From positions 86,496 through 150,495 of the forward strand of contig LUCM01003367.1 in NCBI GenBank assembly GCA_008360955.1: 64,000 nt of DNA. The letters run 5' to 3'. Within the stretch, counting starts at the first letter, position 1. Every line of letters begins with the position of its first letter. The stretch comes from Fasciolopsis buskii. Its lineage: Eukaryota > Platyhelminthes > Trematoda > Plagiorchiida > Fasciolidae. Positions 13,580 to 26,000 of the stretch are shown piece by piece. Below the pieces are notes generated by a model. That model saw only the letters and a list, made by a program, of their open reading frames with translations. It had not been told where the DNA came from and ran no database searches. Position numbers and translations under genes: made by a program.

Positions 13580-13787
13580 GTGAATGGTATAATGTTAACA
13601 ACAGCTTTCTTGGTAGATGTAATGTGCCAACGTTTCGACTACCGTGGGTAGTCTTTCTCAAGACAAGTTTTACAATTAAATGCATTTGATTGTAAAACTC
13701 GCCTTGAGAAAGACTACCCACGGTAGTCGAAGCGTTGGCGCATTACATCTACCAAGAACGGTGCGTTACTAACGTTATATCATTCAC
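13580..13787. repeat. Near-perfect 208-bp palindrome (fold-back element)
   Basis: Two arms of about 100 bases are reverse complements of each other around a centre at about 13683 (AAATGCATTT), with essentially no loop. Each arm carries the block GTAATGYGCCAACGTTTCGACTACC. A solo copy of one arm lies at about 62030-62110, so the arm is a repeated unit and not a one-off. The layout fits a fold-back or MITE-like element, or two copies inserted tail to tail. No transposase is encoded. Confidence 0.85.
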
Positions 13788-13799
13788 ACTCATATCTGG

Positions 13800-15280
13800 C
13801 CGCCTTCTGAGTACCTCGTTCTCTAATTCAAAATGTTCGGGAGACTGTGTTGACGGAAATTCCAAGACAGCGGCTATGTTGTTGGGGATAGACCATCAAA
13901 TTGGTTGAAATCAGAGCCATGAAAACATCTTTTAGTCGTTCTCGTGGAACCCTACCAGTTATCGGGGTAAATCACTGCTGTGACTATCAGATGATGTACA
14001 ACTGAGAATCACAATGAGTTAAAGGTAGGATGATTAAATCTTATCCGTGGAGGTAATGAGGTTTCCGGATAGTTTCGGCGATACCTTGCTTGACGGGCTG
14101 TCCACGAATATACTCGGAAAAATATTCGGAGCCAAAGCTTTTTTGCTGGTCTTATTATTCCATATCTCGAACCTTCAAATCAGCACACTAGGCCCGAATA
14201 AGTATCCGTCTCTTGCGAAAAACATGGTCCCTAATCCCACAAATTTAGTGTTACCTTGTCGTCAGATAATTTACTACTAATCCAAATTTTGCTTCATAAA
14301 CGGACTTAAAAATTTTGGTCATCCTAAGGTTGAAAAAAGAATTAAGTAGGGCCGTAATATACAAAAAATGATTCTTATCTCACACAAATGCAAACAGGAT
14401 TGCTGGAAATCGCTTTCTTCTGTCCCTGCGAGACCGAATGCCAGAAACCTGATCAGCTAAACAGATTGCCCAAAACAGTAAGTGCGTGACGTGAGTCGGA
14501 TCTTACGAGATATTGCTTGTTATCGAAAGCTATGAAATGTTTCCGTATTACTTCTAATCAGAACCCGAGTGAAGGGATGGTCTAATAAGCTGTGTCCCAC
14601 GGAGTAGGAAAACAGATTCTCAGAAAAAATAATCATTTTGTCAATAAAATAGAATTTTTGCTGGAGGCCTGTAGGTCCTTATTGGGGTATTTTGAGGACT
14701 GACATGCCTCCCTCAGAACGTTTGCCACCTAAGCAGCAATGCCGTCAAAAGTTTATGTGAAACTGTTAGAGAACGTATGATCTTATAGGTTGATATATTG
14801 ACCCTTATTCCTATCTAAATTACAAAGCGACCAAAGGTCAGACATAGGAGCATTTATCTACTCATACCTATATGTGGAAAACTCATAAATTTGCACGTAT
14901 TCCTTTTTGCTTGCATTCTACTCGCTGATTAGGAGAACTGCGTTTGTCGGATTTCAATGCTCTATGTTAATTGGCTAATAAGGTTTAGTTTAATTGGAGC
15001 AATTTCTTGATCAGTTAACCCAATTTGGACCGCAAGTCTGATGCATGACGGTTTGGATAAAAAAAACGCGCCTACCAATCGGTTTCTCTTCTAACGCGCT
15101 ATCAATATATTCCGGATGTCTCGGGAACTGTGAACAGGTTCAGAATGCCCTGATTTGATATCACTTGGATTTCCACTGAATTAGTCAAAAAAATACTTTA
15201 TAGAAACTACTTTTAATTCTTCTATATTCAGACAGTTATCGTGGGATCAATTTGGTTCCGATGGTTAACGGGGTTATAGA
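13800..15280. other. No gene recognised
   Basis: Short frames only. A 77-codon frame at 14047-14280 (+) has a hydrophobic middle but no splice context and no recognised family. Confidence 0.4.
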
Positions 15281-15289
15281 TTGGACAAT

Positions 15290-16445
15290 GCGGCTTTGCG
15301 AGAGCATCGTGTGCGAACAGCAGGTTGGATTTCATCCAGGTTGATGCTGCGTCGACAAAAATTTTCCTTCGTCAGCTAGTTGAAATGTGCCAGCCACACA
15401 CGCCGTCGTCCAAAGATGATTTTCCTCGATTTGTAAAGGTCCTTCGAATCAGTTGACCGCAATCGTATACTTCTGTGGACGTAAGAGTATGCGGTGAACT
15501 ATCAAGTTCAGTTGAAACGGCCAATGGTGGTCGATAACGGTGTTCCATTTCCTCATTCTTATTCAGCTGTCATAGACGAGATAATGGAAGGTGCTTTAGA
15601 ACGTCTTCAGGTTCTAGGTGTTGAAGTGATAACTAGTGTGATTCTGCAAGATGTAGGCGACGCAGATGGCATGTCTGTTTGCTCGAATGTGCGGATCCTG
15701 CGCAGCATGCATTAGTGAATCTGCATGAAGAGCTGTAGCTGCAATCGGCATGTGCTTTGCTGCGTCGCCGTATAAGCTACTGCTACGAGACTGAGCGTCA
15801 GTGCTTCAGCAGTTTATGCTCGATGGAGATGAACTAACCGTTGTTGAATGTTTCACCCACGCTAGCAACTATTTTATTGATGATGGTAGCACGGTATCAG
15901 CGATGAGCACGCCTATATTCGAGGCTTGAGCGGCGTGCCCTGGAGTGAAGCACTTGCAGCACCGGACTAATATTTCGCTAAAGGTGAAGAATCGCGTGCG
16001 CTGTGCCGCTGTGCACTGCATTCTGTTGGGTGTTAGCGAAACATGAAGTTTGCGTGCTGAAGATATCCATCGATTGGAGGCTTTTGACCATCATCAATGT
16101 TTGGGTTATGTCGCATGGATTTTACCTAGGGGTCACATGAGAAATGCAAAAATTAGAATTCAAGTACCGAGTGCCGGTTCTTGGAGTATTGTATCACAGC
16201 GTTCCACGCTTCGTTAACGATTTTGGTCGGGGCACGTCCGTGTCTTGTTTTTCGTTCTTCTCCCGGGGTGGAATTAACCATTCTAAGGTTCGTATAATGA
16301 CATGGCAGCGAGGAACAAGAAAATATATACTAAAATTAAGTGCTTCATGTCCTCGTGATCGGATCCTAGAAGAACTCTCAACTAGTTGGCTGCACACACC
16401 TAGAGATATAACGACGAACCGTGACTTGTGATGAACTCTTTGTCA
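15290..16445 (+). mobile_element. LINE relic: reverse transcriptase and 3' end
   Basis: After allowing several frameshifts, the conserved order of a LINE reverse transcriptase is visible. A VRVCGELSSS block (15478-15510) and VIDEIMEGALERLQ (15560-15610) are followed by FMLDGDELTVVECFTH (15810-15860). Next come a thumb-like SLRAEDIHRLEAFDHH (16045-16095) and the terminal MTWQRGTRK and SCPRDR...LHTPRDITTNRD blocks (16290-16430). The endonuclease is absent, consistent with 5' truncation. The YADD position has degenerated beyond recognition. Codon blocks differ somewhat from the 2.0-4.5 kb family, so it may be a separate lineage. Confidence 0.7.
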
Positions 16446-16449
16446 CTTT

Positions 16450-19400
16450 CTATGGAATCAGTATGACTGAAAAACTGTGCGCTTGTAGAGTAAAACTGTA
16501 TTTCTCGCGTTGACTAACAGAACGTTCTTCTCTTTCCCCACAATTGTAAGTTCAACCCATCTCCACCCTGCCTATTCATTCTCACTGCAACTACCTATGA
16601 CACGGTGAGAAAGGCAGCAATCAGTAGGACCCAACCTGTTGTTTAAAGCTGCATGATGAAGATGTTGCGCTGTGCTTAAATTACCTGACTAGTGTGCAAT
16701 TTTGTTGACTGAAAAAATTTTCAAATCCATGGTCGAAAAAATATAAAGCATCTAGGTTTACCGTACGTTGCACGTTACATGTGTCAAAATGAATTATTGG
16801 AAGAGTGATAGTGGTAAGATTTCATTTGTGGGGCCATGCTATTTGGATGGGTGCATATTTTCGAAAAAATTATGGATACTTGATGGAACCACGTTGAAAT
16901 CTCTGAAAGATACCCGAACCGTTTCCTAAGAGTTCCACACTTGTAAAGCGATGGAGATTCCCAAGAAAATGTTTTATTAAACTTCACAAACGAACGTTTG
17001 CCGACAGGAAGTCAACTCTGTAGGAAACATTTATTTTGAATCGTTACACAATGATCGTAGAAAATCAAACTTTTAGACTATGAATTTACTTAATTCACTT
17101 CATTAGACATGATGTCGAGACATTTTGTCGGTAGCTCGTAGAAATACCACCACTGCTACTATCATTCACTGATGGTTAAACCAAGGTAAATGATTTGTTT
17201 CAGTTTAAAGCGTTGCAGAAACGTTTCTGATACTATCTAGTATGGATAGAAAATGTAGCGGCCCCCAGAACACCTAATATTTCATAACGGTGTTATTTAC
17301 AAATGTGTCATTTGCCAGCCTGTGCTTTCCGAGTCGGATTGTGTTGAACAAAAGCTGAACAGTGGTTTTTGATCGCATGCAACAGTTCCCTAAAATGCAT
17401 GGATAATCTACTCGGTGGCTCACGGATGATCACAAACCTCCAAAAAAGGAGTAGCGGCTAACTGGGGAGGGACTTAATTCCCCGAATATATCCTTGCTGT
17501 CTACCATGATGATTTTTGGTCTGCTCGAATAGATTCCAACGGGGCCTAGTATTGCACTTTTGGCAGGACAATTCATAAGTCCAACAATTCACGAAACACG
17601 ATTAGCCTGAGCACTTCACGAGCTCAGACATTGTAAATTTCTATTGTTTTCGGTGTACAGAAACAACAAACAAAATTTATTTCACCGTATCAAGAAGAGT
17701 TGGTCTATTTAGAAATATTCTCTTTTAGATACTGATATCACGATGCTCCTTTATTTACTATCTTGTCCGCATTATGTCATAACCACGACTGGAAATCAGA
17801 AGTTCACGTGGAAAAATTACACGAACAATTTACCACACCATCGCAATTGATAAAACCCCGTTTCGACAGTTATGTTCGGAAAGGCTCACATGTATAGGTT
17901 CGATTTAGACACATGTTCCGATTTCGAAGACGATATTTTATCCTGCTTATTATTTATTATAACAAGTAATACGTCTTTAGGGTTTGTAACCATTATTGAG
18001 AGACGGAAACCAAGATTGCGAGTGAAAAGGCCTGACGAATAATGAACTGATTTACTATCGGTACCAACCTGCCATGAGCTGCTGAAAAGCGTCTCTCTAA
18101 ATGAAAAAAATAACGAGTAATTATTTCTTTCTGGATATTGGTGCCGTAACCAGTTCACTGCCATTGGTAATGAACCTGGGAACAAAAGGTTTCGGTTATT
18201 TATTTTTTTTCAATGTATCCTTTATTTTTTGAATCCCCAATCGGGTATTTTATGCTGCCTAATAGGGGTTCCGTGGGCCAAGCAGTTCATAAAGTTCCGT
18301 TGAAAATGCAGAACGAAACTAAGTTAAATTACAAAACACCTCACATGATGATGCCATCCTCTTTACACCTCATGGCTCTTATATCTGCATTCATGAGTGT
18401 GAGCGCGTCACACACGCCTACCTCCGGATGAACACAGATTTTTTGCACTGATACGAATCTGGTTGTCTAGCCCACTTGGACCTATACCCCGATTGACTAC
18501 TGGTTTGCACCAGACCACTCACGCGAATCTCGCGATTCATTCGGCTGGCTGTCAGCCTGACGCAGGCGGTCACCCAGACTGGATTCTTGTGTGTGGCTTT
18601 GACCTGCCTGCGTGCCCAAATGCGCACTTTCACCCGTTGATGTTAGGCCTACAGCCAGATTAGCACAAACCTTTTTGTGTTCATTCTTCAAATGAAAATA
18701 CCCTGCATTCAGAAACGTAAGTAACCGGTCTTTTGCAATTTCTACGCTGATGTGTAAGCATTCACAGAGTTGCCTGTCCAATTCCAGCTGCCAGTGTTCA
18801 GGTTACCAATGTTCAGTGTGTTATGCCTGCATCGAACAGAATTTTTTAAATTGGAAATATTTTCATCTGCAGGTCCTTGATTTAGCTTGATTAAACAAAT
18901 GTCGGCTGAAAATAGTTTGAGGGGTGAGTTCGTCGCATCCTCTCATCTCTTCTTTTGTTTGCCTCTTAGCCCGTTGTCGAAGGGCAAGCAGATCACTGTA
19001 CGCTAATCCAATCGCCAATATTTATTTTACTCATATACCGATCCTGTTTTGTAGGGTAACATAGGATTGTCACCAGATTGCACGAAGAATTTATCAGCTG
19101 AAGCACAAACAAACATCCATTGTCTAAATTCCACCGTCAACGTCAAAGATCTTTGAGGAATAAAGGTTTAAAATGTCTCTCCAAAAAGAATTTTAAAAGA
19201 TAAATTTTGAGGATTATTGTAGTGTTTCTAGGTGACAACAGCATCCGAGTTCCATAAATATGGATGTTTGGATTGCGTATAACGTTTCTAACTGTCACCT
19301 CAGAATCAACATACCGCCTTTTGTCTAACAAAACTAACGTATAACAGTGCAACACGAATAAACCTGAGTGAACGGCGCCGATGAGATAGATAAAAGTCTC

Positions 19401-19720
19401 ACTAAAACATCATTTTCCAGCTGTTGTTTCCTGCAAAGTAGCTTTATTCGTCTTTGGTCATCAGAGGCTTTAGCTGATTTGACATTACTAACCATCAGTT
19501 CACAAAGTTGCTAACGCTGCTGCTGAATGATAAATGTGATGTACGCTCTGATGCTCTGTTTAATGGTCACCATAATTATATTTGAGGCTACCGAATTTCA
19601 ATAACTTGGTTCATGTTTATAGTGCATACAGGAGCTTATTTTGAAAATAAGTAGCAACGAATGCTACTGATGGCTTTCGCACAACGTCTAAACGGGCATT
19701 TGTATTGGGTTAATCACCGT
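16450..19720. other. Upstream flank of PPT1 exons; no exon recognised
   Basis: The missing 5' exons of PPT1 were looked for here and upstream by the conserved HGMGDSCC and signal-peptide region, and were not found. The segment 18430-18670 is more GC-rich than its surroundings and open in several frames, but unrecognised. Confidence 0.4.
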
Positions 19721-19724
19721 GCAG

Positions 19725-20029
19725 GACGTGGAAAACTCGTTTTTTATGCCCATCAATGAACAAATATCTCTGGTTTGCCAACGTCTTCTGAACGATTCGC
19801 GTTTCGCAGAAGGGCTTCATATGGTTGGATTGTCACAGGGCGGTTTATTTGTTCGTGGATTGGCTCAGAGGTGTCCCTTCAAACGAGTTGGTGCGGTGGT
19901 GTCTATTGGGGGCCCTCAGAAGGGAATTTACGGATTCCCGCGATGTCCGGAACAAAGCGTTCCGTTCTCTTGTAGCTTTCTACGTGCTATTTTGAACTAT
20001 ATTGCATATGCTGACAACGTGCAAAGCAG
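19725..20029 (+). CDS. PPT1: PPT1 exon with nucleophile serine
   Basis: Acceptor ...CACCGTGCAG and donor AGCAG|GTGAGC. The exon enters in phase 0 and ends two bases into an Arg codon. It encodes DVENSFF, the lipase-type elbow VGLSQGG with the nucleophilic Ser, and the Cys-rich [16 protein letters not shown] block that pairs with disulphides in the mammalian enzyme. Confidence 0.93.
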
Positions 20030-23000
20030 GTGAGCACGAAGCGTGTTTTCCGTAGAAAATAAATTATGTATTCCGACTGTGGTTCGTATTAGGAGCTAGT
20101 TTTATTCAAGTAAATGCGTGATTTTACGTGTTAAAATGACCAGAATAAAGGGCAGTATTTTTTGTTTCTTTAACCGAAACTGATCACGGTAGTAGAACAT
20201 ACTATTTACCAATCTGATCTGCGTAGATCATCTATGCCTTTTCTGCCAGTTGTTTCCGGTTCTTTTGCTTTGGGACCTACAGCCTAAGGAGTATGACTCT
20301 CCCAGTGCTTCAGTGTTAGGAACTCATAATAAAAGTAGGATAAAACTTTGTCAAGAACGGACAAAATTAGCCTTGCACATTTTATATCGGATTTGTAATA
20401 TCACAGAGTCCTTAGAATGTAATCGTTTCTAAAGTGCAGGCAGATGACAGGACGAAATTCTCTTCGTGACAATCGTTCCAATGCACTTGTGCCTTCCTAT
20501 TTACTTAGTTGCTAGAATTCCGTTTAGATCAGGATGTGCAAGTCCGATCGGGAAACCGGTTATTTTTGTTTCTCAATTTGTAAACATTAGATGAAAACTG
20601 TTTTCAAAAAGAATGGTTTTTTTTGTTCGACTTATGAAGTCTTATTCACCACTAAAACAGACAGTGACGTTCGTGTGTTTAGAAAGGGAAAAAAATTCAA
20701 GTGACGCAGTATGTGAATGTAAGCACTCTGTCTGGGAGGTTTAGTTGAAATTCATATTAAAACAATTATGATTATGAATGAGCTAAATTTCTGACCGAAG
20801 ATGTAAATTAAACAACTGGATTTCCCGTTACTCAAAGCAAAATGAACAAAATAAAAGTGATACCTTTGGTCTCCAGGTTGTAAACCTGGCGAGAAAATGA
20901 ATGAAGTTGTCGAATGCAGAAGATTAGAAGAGAAAAAAAGGAAAATTTCACCTAACTGGTAAAATTGTTGAATGAATAACTTTCTCTGATGGTGCTATAC
21001 TTTATAGACTGGTTCAGGCACAATACTGGCATGACCCAACTCGAGAAGAATTGTACAAAGAGAAGAGTTGGTTTTTGTCCGATATTAATCAGGAAAAAGT
21101 AAGTCGTTGTATGTATATCTAAGGCCACATCCAGATAGTGAACAAAACATACCGCGAAAACTTGGAACTTGTCGATGCTCTTGTTCTTGTGAAATTTCAA
21201 AATGACACGATTGTCGTTCCACGCGAGTCAACTGTAAGTTCGCCTGAGTTATTGAGATCATGCATGAAAGCAATTCCGCTGACACTATAACACCTTTGTC
21301 GTCTTTGCGCAAAACTCCATCACAATTGGATTTAATAACCTATGCAATTTTGACTTATTTGGTAAGCTTGTGCAGACATGCCGCCCGACAGTTGATTCAC
21401 TTGTGACATGATTACGTGTGAGCAAATTTTGCAATCGACTAATTTATCGTTTAACTAGCTGTTTCTTCTCCCTGTGGGTAAAACTGATTCAGATTATTTG
21501 CTTTTCTTTTCCAAACAGTCAGACTAACTGCAAATCTGCGGCAATGAACAATAAGGGCAATATTAAAGCATATGCCTCGGAGAAGCATTTTTGGTACTCA
21601 GGTATTTTTGTAAAACTGTCTTTAGTCCCGGAGAAAATGACCGGTTCCCTATCACAAAAAGACTATTTCAAAAACATTTTTGGCTTTCTTTGTACACAGT
21701 AAAGGAGATAAAACTGATAGACTTTACTAAACGCTAACAATTGGGATATTGCACCCCAAGGTTCAAAAGACTGAACAATTTTTCAAGTAACACTAACCTA
21801 TTTAGCTTTTTGTTTACGGTCTGTTCAAATAGATTACTGCTTCTTATTTGTTTACCTTTCGTTTTAGTGGTTTGGATTTTACAAGGAAAACAGCACAAAC
21901 GATTTATACGACTTGCAGGAAAGCTTGCTATACAAAGAGGTGAGTTCGGTGAATGCGCACATATGTATTTATCCAACTAATGCAAAACCTGTAGTTTCAG
22001 AACTCCGCGTTGCCGTTTGGCAGTTCAATTTATCAATGTTTTCTTTAGCATATGTCGCATCGAATTCCCGAGACACTGTGTTCTCAGCTCGGTACACATA
22101 TGCGCATTCGGTTATTGTTCACGATCCATCAGTTGGTCATGAGTTGAACCATGAGCGACCACCAAGGCGTTGTACGAAAGTTTCATCAGTCCTAGGATCC
22201 ACTACCGGGGTATATCCACCTTACCCCTACTTGGGATCGCTGCTGGAATGTGAGTCATTCCATATCCACCGGACAATCCATACGGGTTGTCGACGGTCTG
22301 TTCAACTTTGACACATGGAGACATGGCCGTGCAGCGTCGTGAATTTCGATACTGTAATAATAATGGTTTCATGACTAACTTCATCCTGCTACTGAGTTGA
22401 GCAATATGTTTATAGGAACCGATGTGGTTGTATACTAACTGAAGGCTTGTTGACAGTATTTGATTAACCGCGTAGCAGTGCTTCTGAAACAGTTTCCGTT
22501 TTCATAGCGTACATCATTCTAACCTAAAACTTACTCGTTCGGATACCTGTTGGATTTAAATCAATCGGGTTTTGGTATCTTACTAGTTAAAGAATGTTTT
22601 TTATTTGCGACAAACCCAAAGTTCAGTTTAATAAACCAATCATTTCACAAAATACCACGTAACTGTGGGTTCTTAGGTGATGCAGTCAGAAATATTCCCT
22701 GTAATTTTGGTCGTTTATGCTTTTTGGGTCCTTCAGACCTTTCCCGTTGTTTTTTGAGGTAATTGGTTGTACGTACTCCTGACTTATTTTTATTAGTGGA
22801 AGACAATCAGTTCGCGATAAACAACAAACTTTCTTTCAATCATTTATGTACATGTAACACAAAAAGCTTACAGATTAAGTGCCATCAGGAGAATGGCTAA
22901 GGATAACAACAGTGAGGGAAAAACAAGCAAGAAAAAGAAATATTGTGAATTATTTACCCCATATATGTTCGCTCTTCAATTCTGCTCCCCGGCTTTATTT

Positions 23001-26000
23001 GTTTTCCATCGTGGTCCGTCGTGTGTCAATGGGTTCTTACTAACCAATTCCCCGAACTACAGTAATCGGTTGACTCGGTCTGGCCTACCCCAGGCCTCTG
23101 ATTAGAAAATGTGACACGCTTGGCAGCGCGCCGATTTCAAGGTCCCTTAACCTAATTTGATTCGGTGGCTGAATGCTCAGTTCGTACGCCGATCCGATGA
23201 GGCCGTACAGCGAGAAGCAGGTACGCGCTTCCATCACAGAGCCTGGTGAACAGAAAGCCGTATGCTTTTTAGGCCGCTGGTGAGTGACTTCAAATCAGGG
23301 TTTAGGTATCTTTCCTAGACTTATTCTGAGACAACTAACTAGAGAGCGCAGGATATGCACCTTCGTTCTCTTACTTTAATGAAAACACTTGGGTCACGAA
23401 TAGAGTCGGTGGTGCATCATCAGCCCAGACTACATGTTACGTACGAGCCTTTCGATAGGCGTTCCAAACAAATGTCCATCCTGAAGACAGTCACAAAACC
23501 GATCATACCAACATAATTAGAGGTTCAGTTTGATATGCAAAATCACCATTCAGTGGAAAAGCACAGTAGATTTCTTAGTCTGTTAAAGTCCTAATTATTC
23601 CTTTCGGAACAGGAAATAGGGATTCACCCATCCTAAAAAGACATGCCGTATTCTGAGTGTTGGCTTTAGCAGCAAAATCTCATTAAACCTGATGTATCCG
23701 TTTGCCCTGATGATGAAGCAGACCATTCTTGGAAAGTGGGCAGGAAAAACTGGGAATCGTGACTTATATCCGTAGAATAATAACTACTATCCATCGTCGG
23801 CAAAAACAAAGTACTGTACCAATAAACCATTCGATAAACAAATGGTGTTGATTTTATATAGTTGAATATGAAAAGCTTGAATGGAATGTCATTTTATGTT
23901 GAAACGAAACAGTTCGCTAAGTGGAATCCCGAACAGTCTAGTTCTAAGAAGTTTCCCACTGGGACCACAGATTCAGATTGGGAATCAGTCTAGGTGTGGA
24001 TAAAAGCCGATGATCCAAAAATGCAAACAGACTAGTCAAATGGGCAATGATGTCCATGTTTTCAACGGTTTCCATGATGGCGGTTCTGAATAATGGAGTT
24101 TTGTTTCTTTATTCACTACGAAAAATTACTTTCTGGATCCAACTAGAACGATGTAACCACTAGATGATTTTCCTGCGGCTCGCCATGTTTCCCGGAATAT
24201 GTCGTCGAAATTTAAAATATCAGTGAAAGGTGGACGTCTTTTGCAGGTGATTATGGGCGGGATGCAATGAGATATGAATTTAATACGAAATGATATATAA
24301 ACACTTGGAAAAACCACCAAATGCAGAGCGTTGGAGTTTTCCGTTAGTGAGTTTTATTTCGTTCTCACGAAATGATTTTCTGATCCTTTTTTCTACTAAG
24401 TCACGTGATTGGATAGGAATCTAGAATACAAGTATGTTCAAAACCGAAATGGTGAAATCAAAATGCGCGTAAATTCAACTGAATGCAGGGTAATCAAAAC
24501 CTACCGATGATATCAATTGTCCGTGTGAAACCTCAGGAACGTATCTAGTATTTTGGGGCCACTATTCAACTAGGATGGTTGCAAGCTGTAAAATCATTCA
24601 TTTAACGGAATAGTGTTTTAGTGAAACCTATCAAGGTTATCAAATCAAGGTCTGCATCGTGTCTCTATTAGTCTATCCAGTCCGGACAACGGATGTAACC
24701 TTAATCTCGGTGAACCCATATATGAAATACAAACACCAGCCTAAACCTATTGTACAGGCCACATGATTCTGTGTTGTCACTTTTTCTGCCAAAATGATTC
24801 ACGGTTTCGGTAACTTCGACTGCAACTGTTTATTTGCCGTCCTACAGCGGAGTGTTGTGTGCCACAATCACGCGTTTGGAACGGCTTCCATGGGCACACA
24901 GACATTGATTAGACAGGCGAAAGCCAGACTAATGTGAATTTACGAACCAACCAAGCCATCGATTCGCACAACCTAGGTTTACCGCGTTGATCAAATCATC
25001 CACCTAAATTTACAAATTCTTAATAGTCTTGTTGGAAGAAGTTTCTCGGGCTTTATATACCGTATTGCTCACATAACAGCCTCCAGTTTTTATTCAGTTT
25101 TGTTGACTTTTGCCCCGCCTGTCAATGGGAAGCCGGTTAGTACCTATTTTAATTGTCTATAAGAAACCAGATGCTAGAATATTGTGATTTCTTGCGCTGC
25201 GGAAACAAAACATAAGTAGGATTATCGAAAAAAGATCCATCAAATCAATTTGGTTGATTCGAAACTTAGCGTTCGTTGCCGAAACATCACGATGACTAAT
25301 AAAGGCGAGAAAGCTTTCCAGAACTGCACCATCAAGGCTTGACATTTCTAAATAGTCATGGAATACAGTCCCGGGTTTGCAGCACTAAAATGAATGATTT
25401 TTAATTCCGTCACTTGAAGAGGTAACGTCACTGGTTCCTTGATTTCTTGTCCTTTTCTTCTGAAATTATCAGCCGATGAGACTACGAGCGAAGTCTGAAA
25501 ACATTTGTGCCTTTAGCTTTCCACTATTTATAAACGGTTGATTTCTTTCATCTACTCACTGTTTGTAACACGTAAATAGGGTTCTCGAGCTGGTTTACCT
25601 CACTGCTTTTCGTGAGTGAGTGATTTCTGTCAAAGGATCGAGTTAGGATCCTTAAAGTAAAACCTATTCTGCTGTGGAGGTTGTGACGAAGTACTGATCT
25701 CCCTAATGCCTCCATCATCATTCCTACTGGGGACCTTTCTAATTTCCGTTCTTCCGAAGTAGGGATCGCGCAAAATGCCACGAAGCACTGCCGCTCGACA
25801 GACTTAGTTGATAGCAGCATTAGTGGAAGGGGAAGAAATAATTCGGACATGTTAGTTAAACCTGAGCGTACGCTTTAGTTTGCCGCCTTCAGTATCCGTA
25901 TACTCAACCAAGTAGGCAAACAAGCTGCTAGGAGCGTTGAAACGTTTAAAGCAGGCACATTCTGTACCTTTCGAAATACGCATCTCACTTTCATCACCAT

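Noticed and set aside
21913..22311. 132-codon frame
   Set aside because: Reads the end of a PPT1 exon and then through its donor into the intron.
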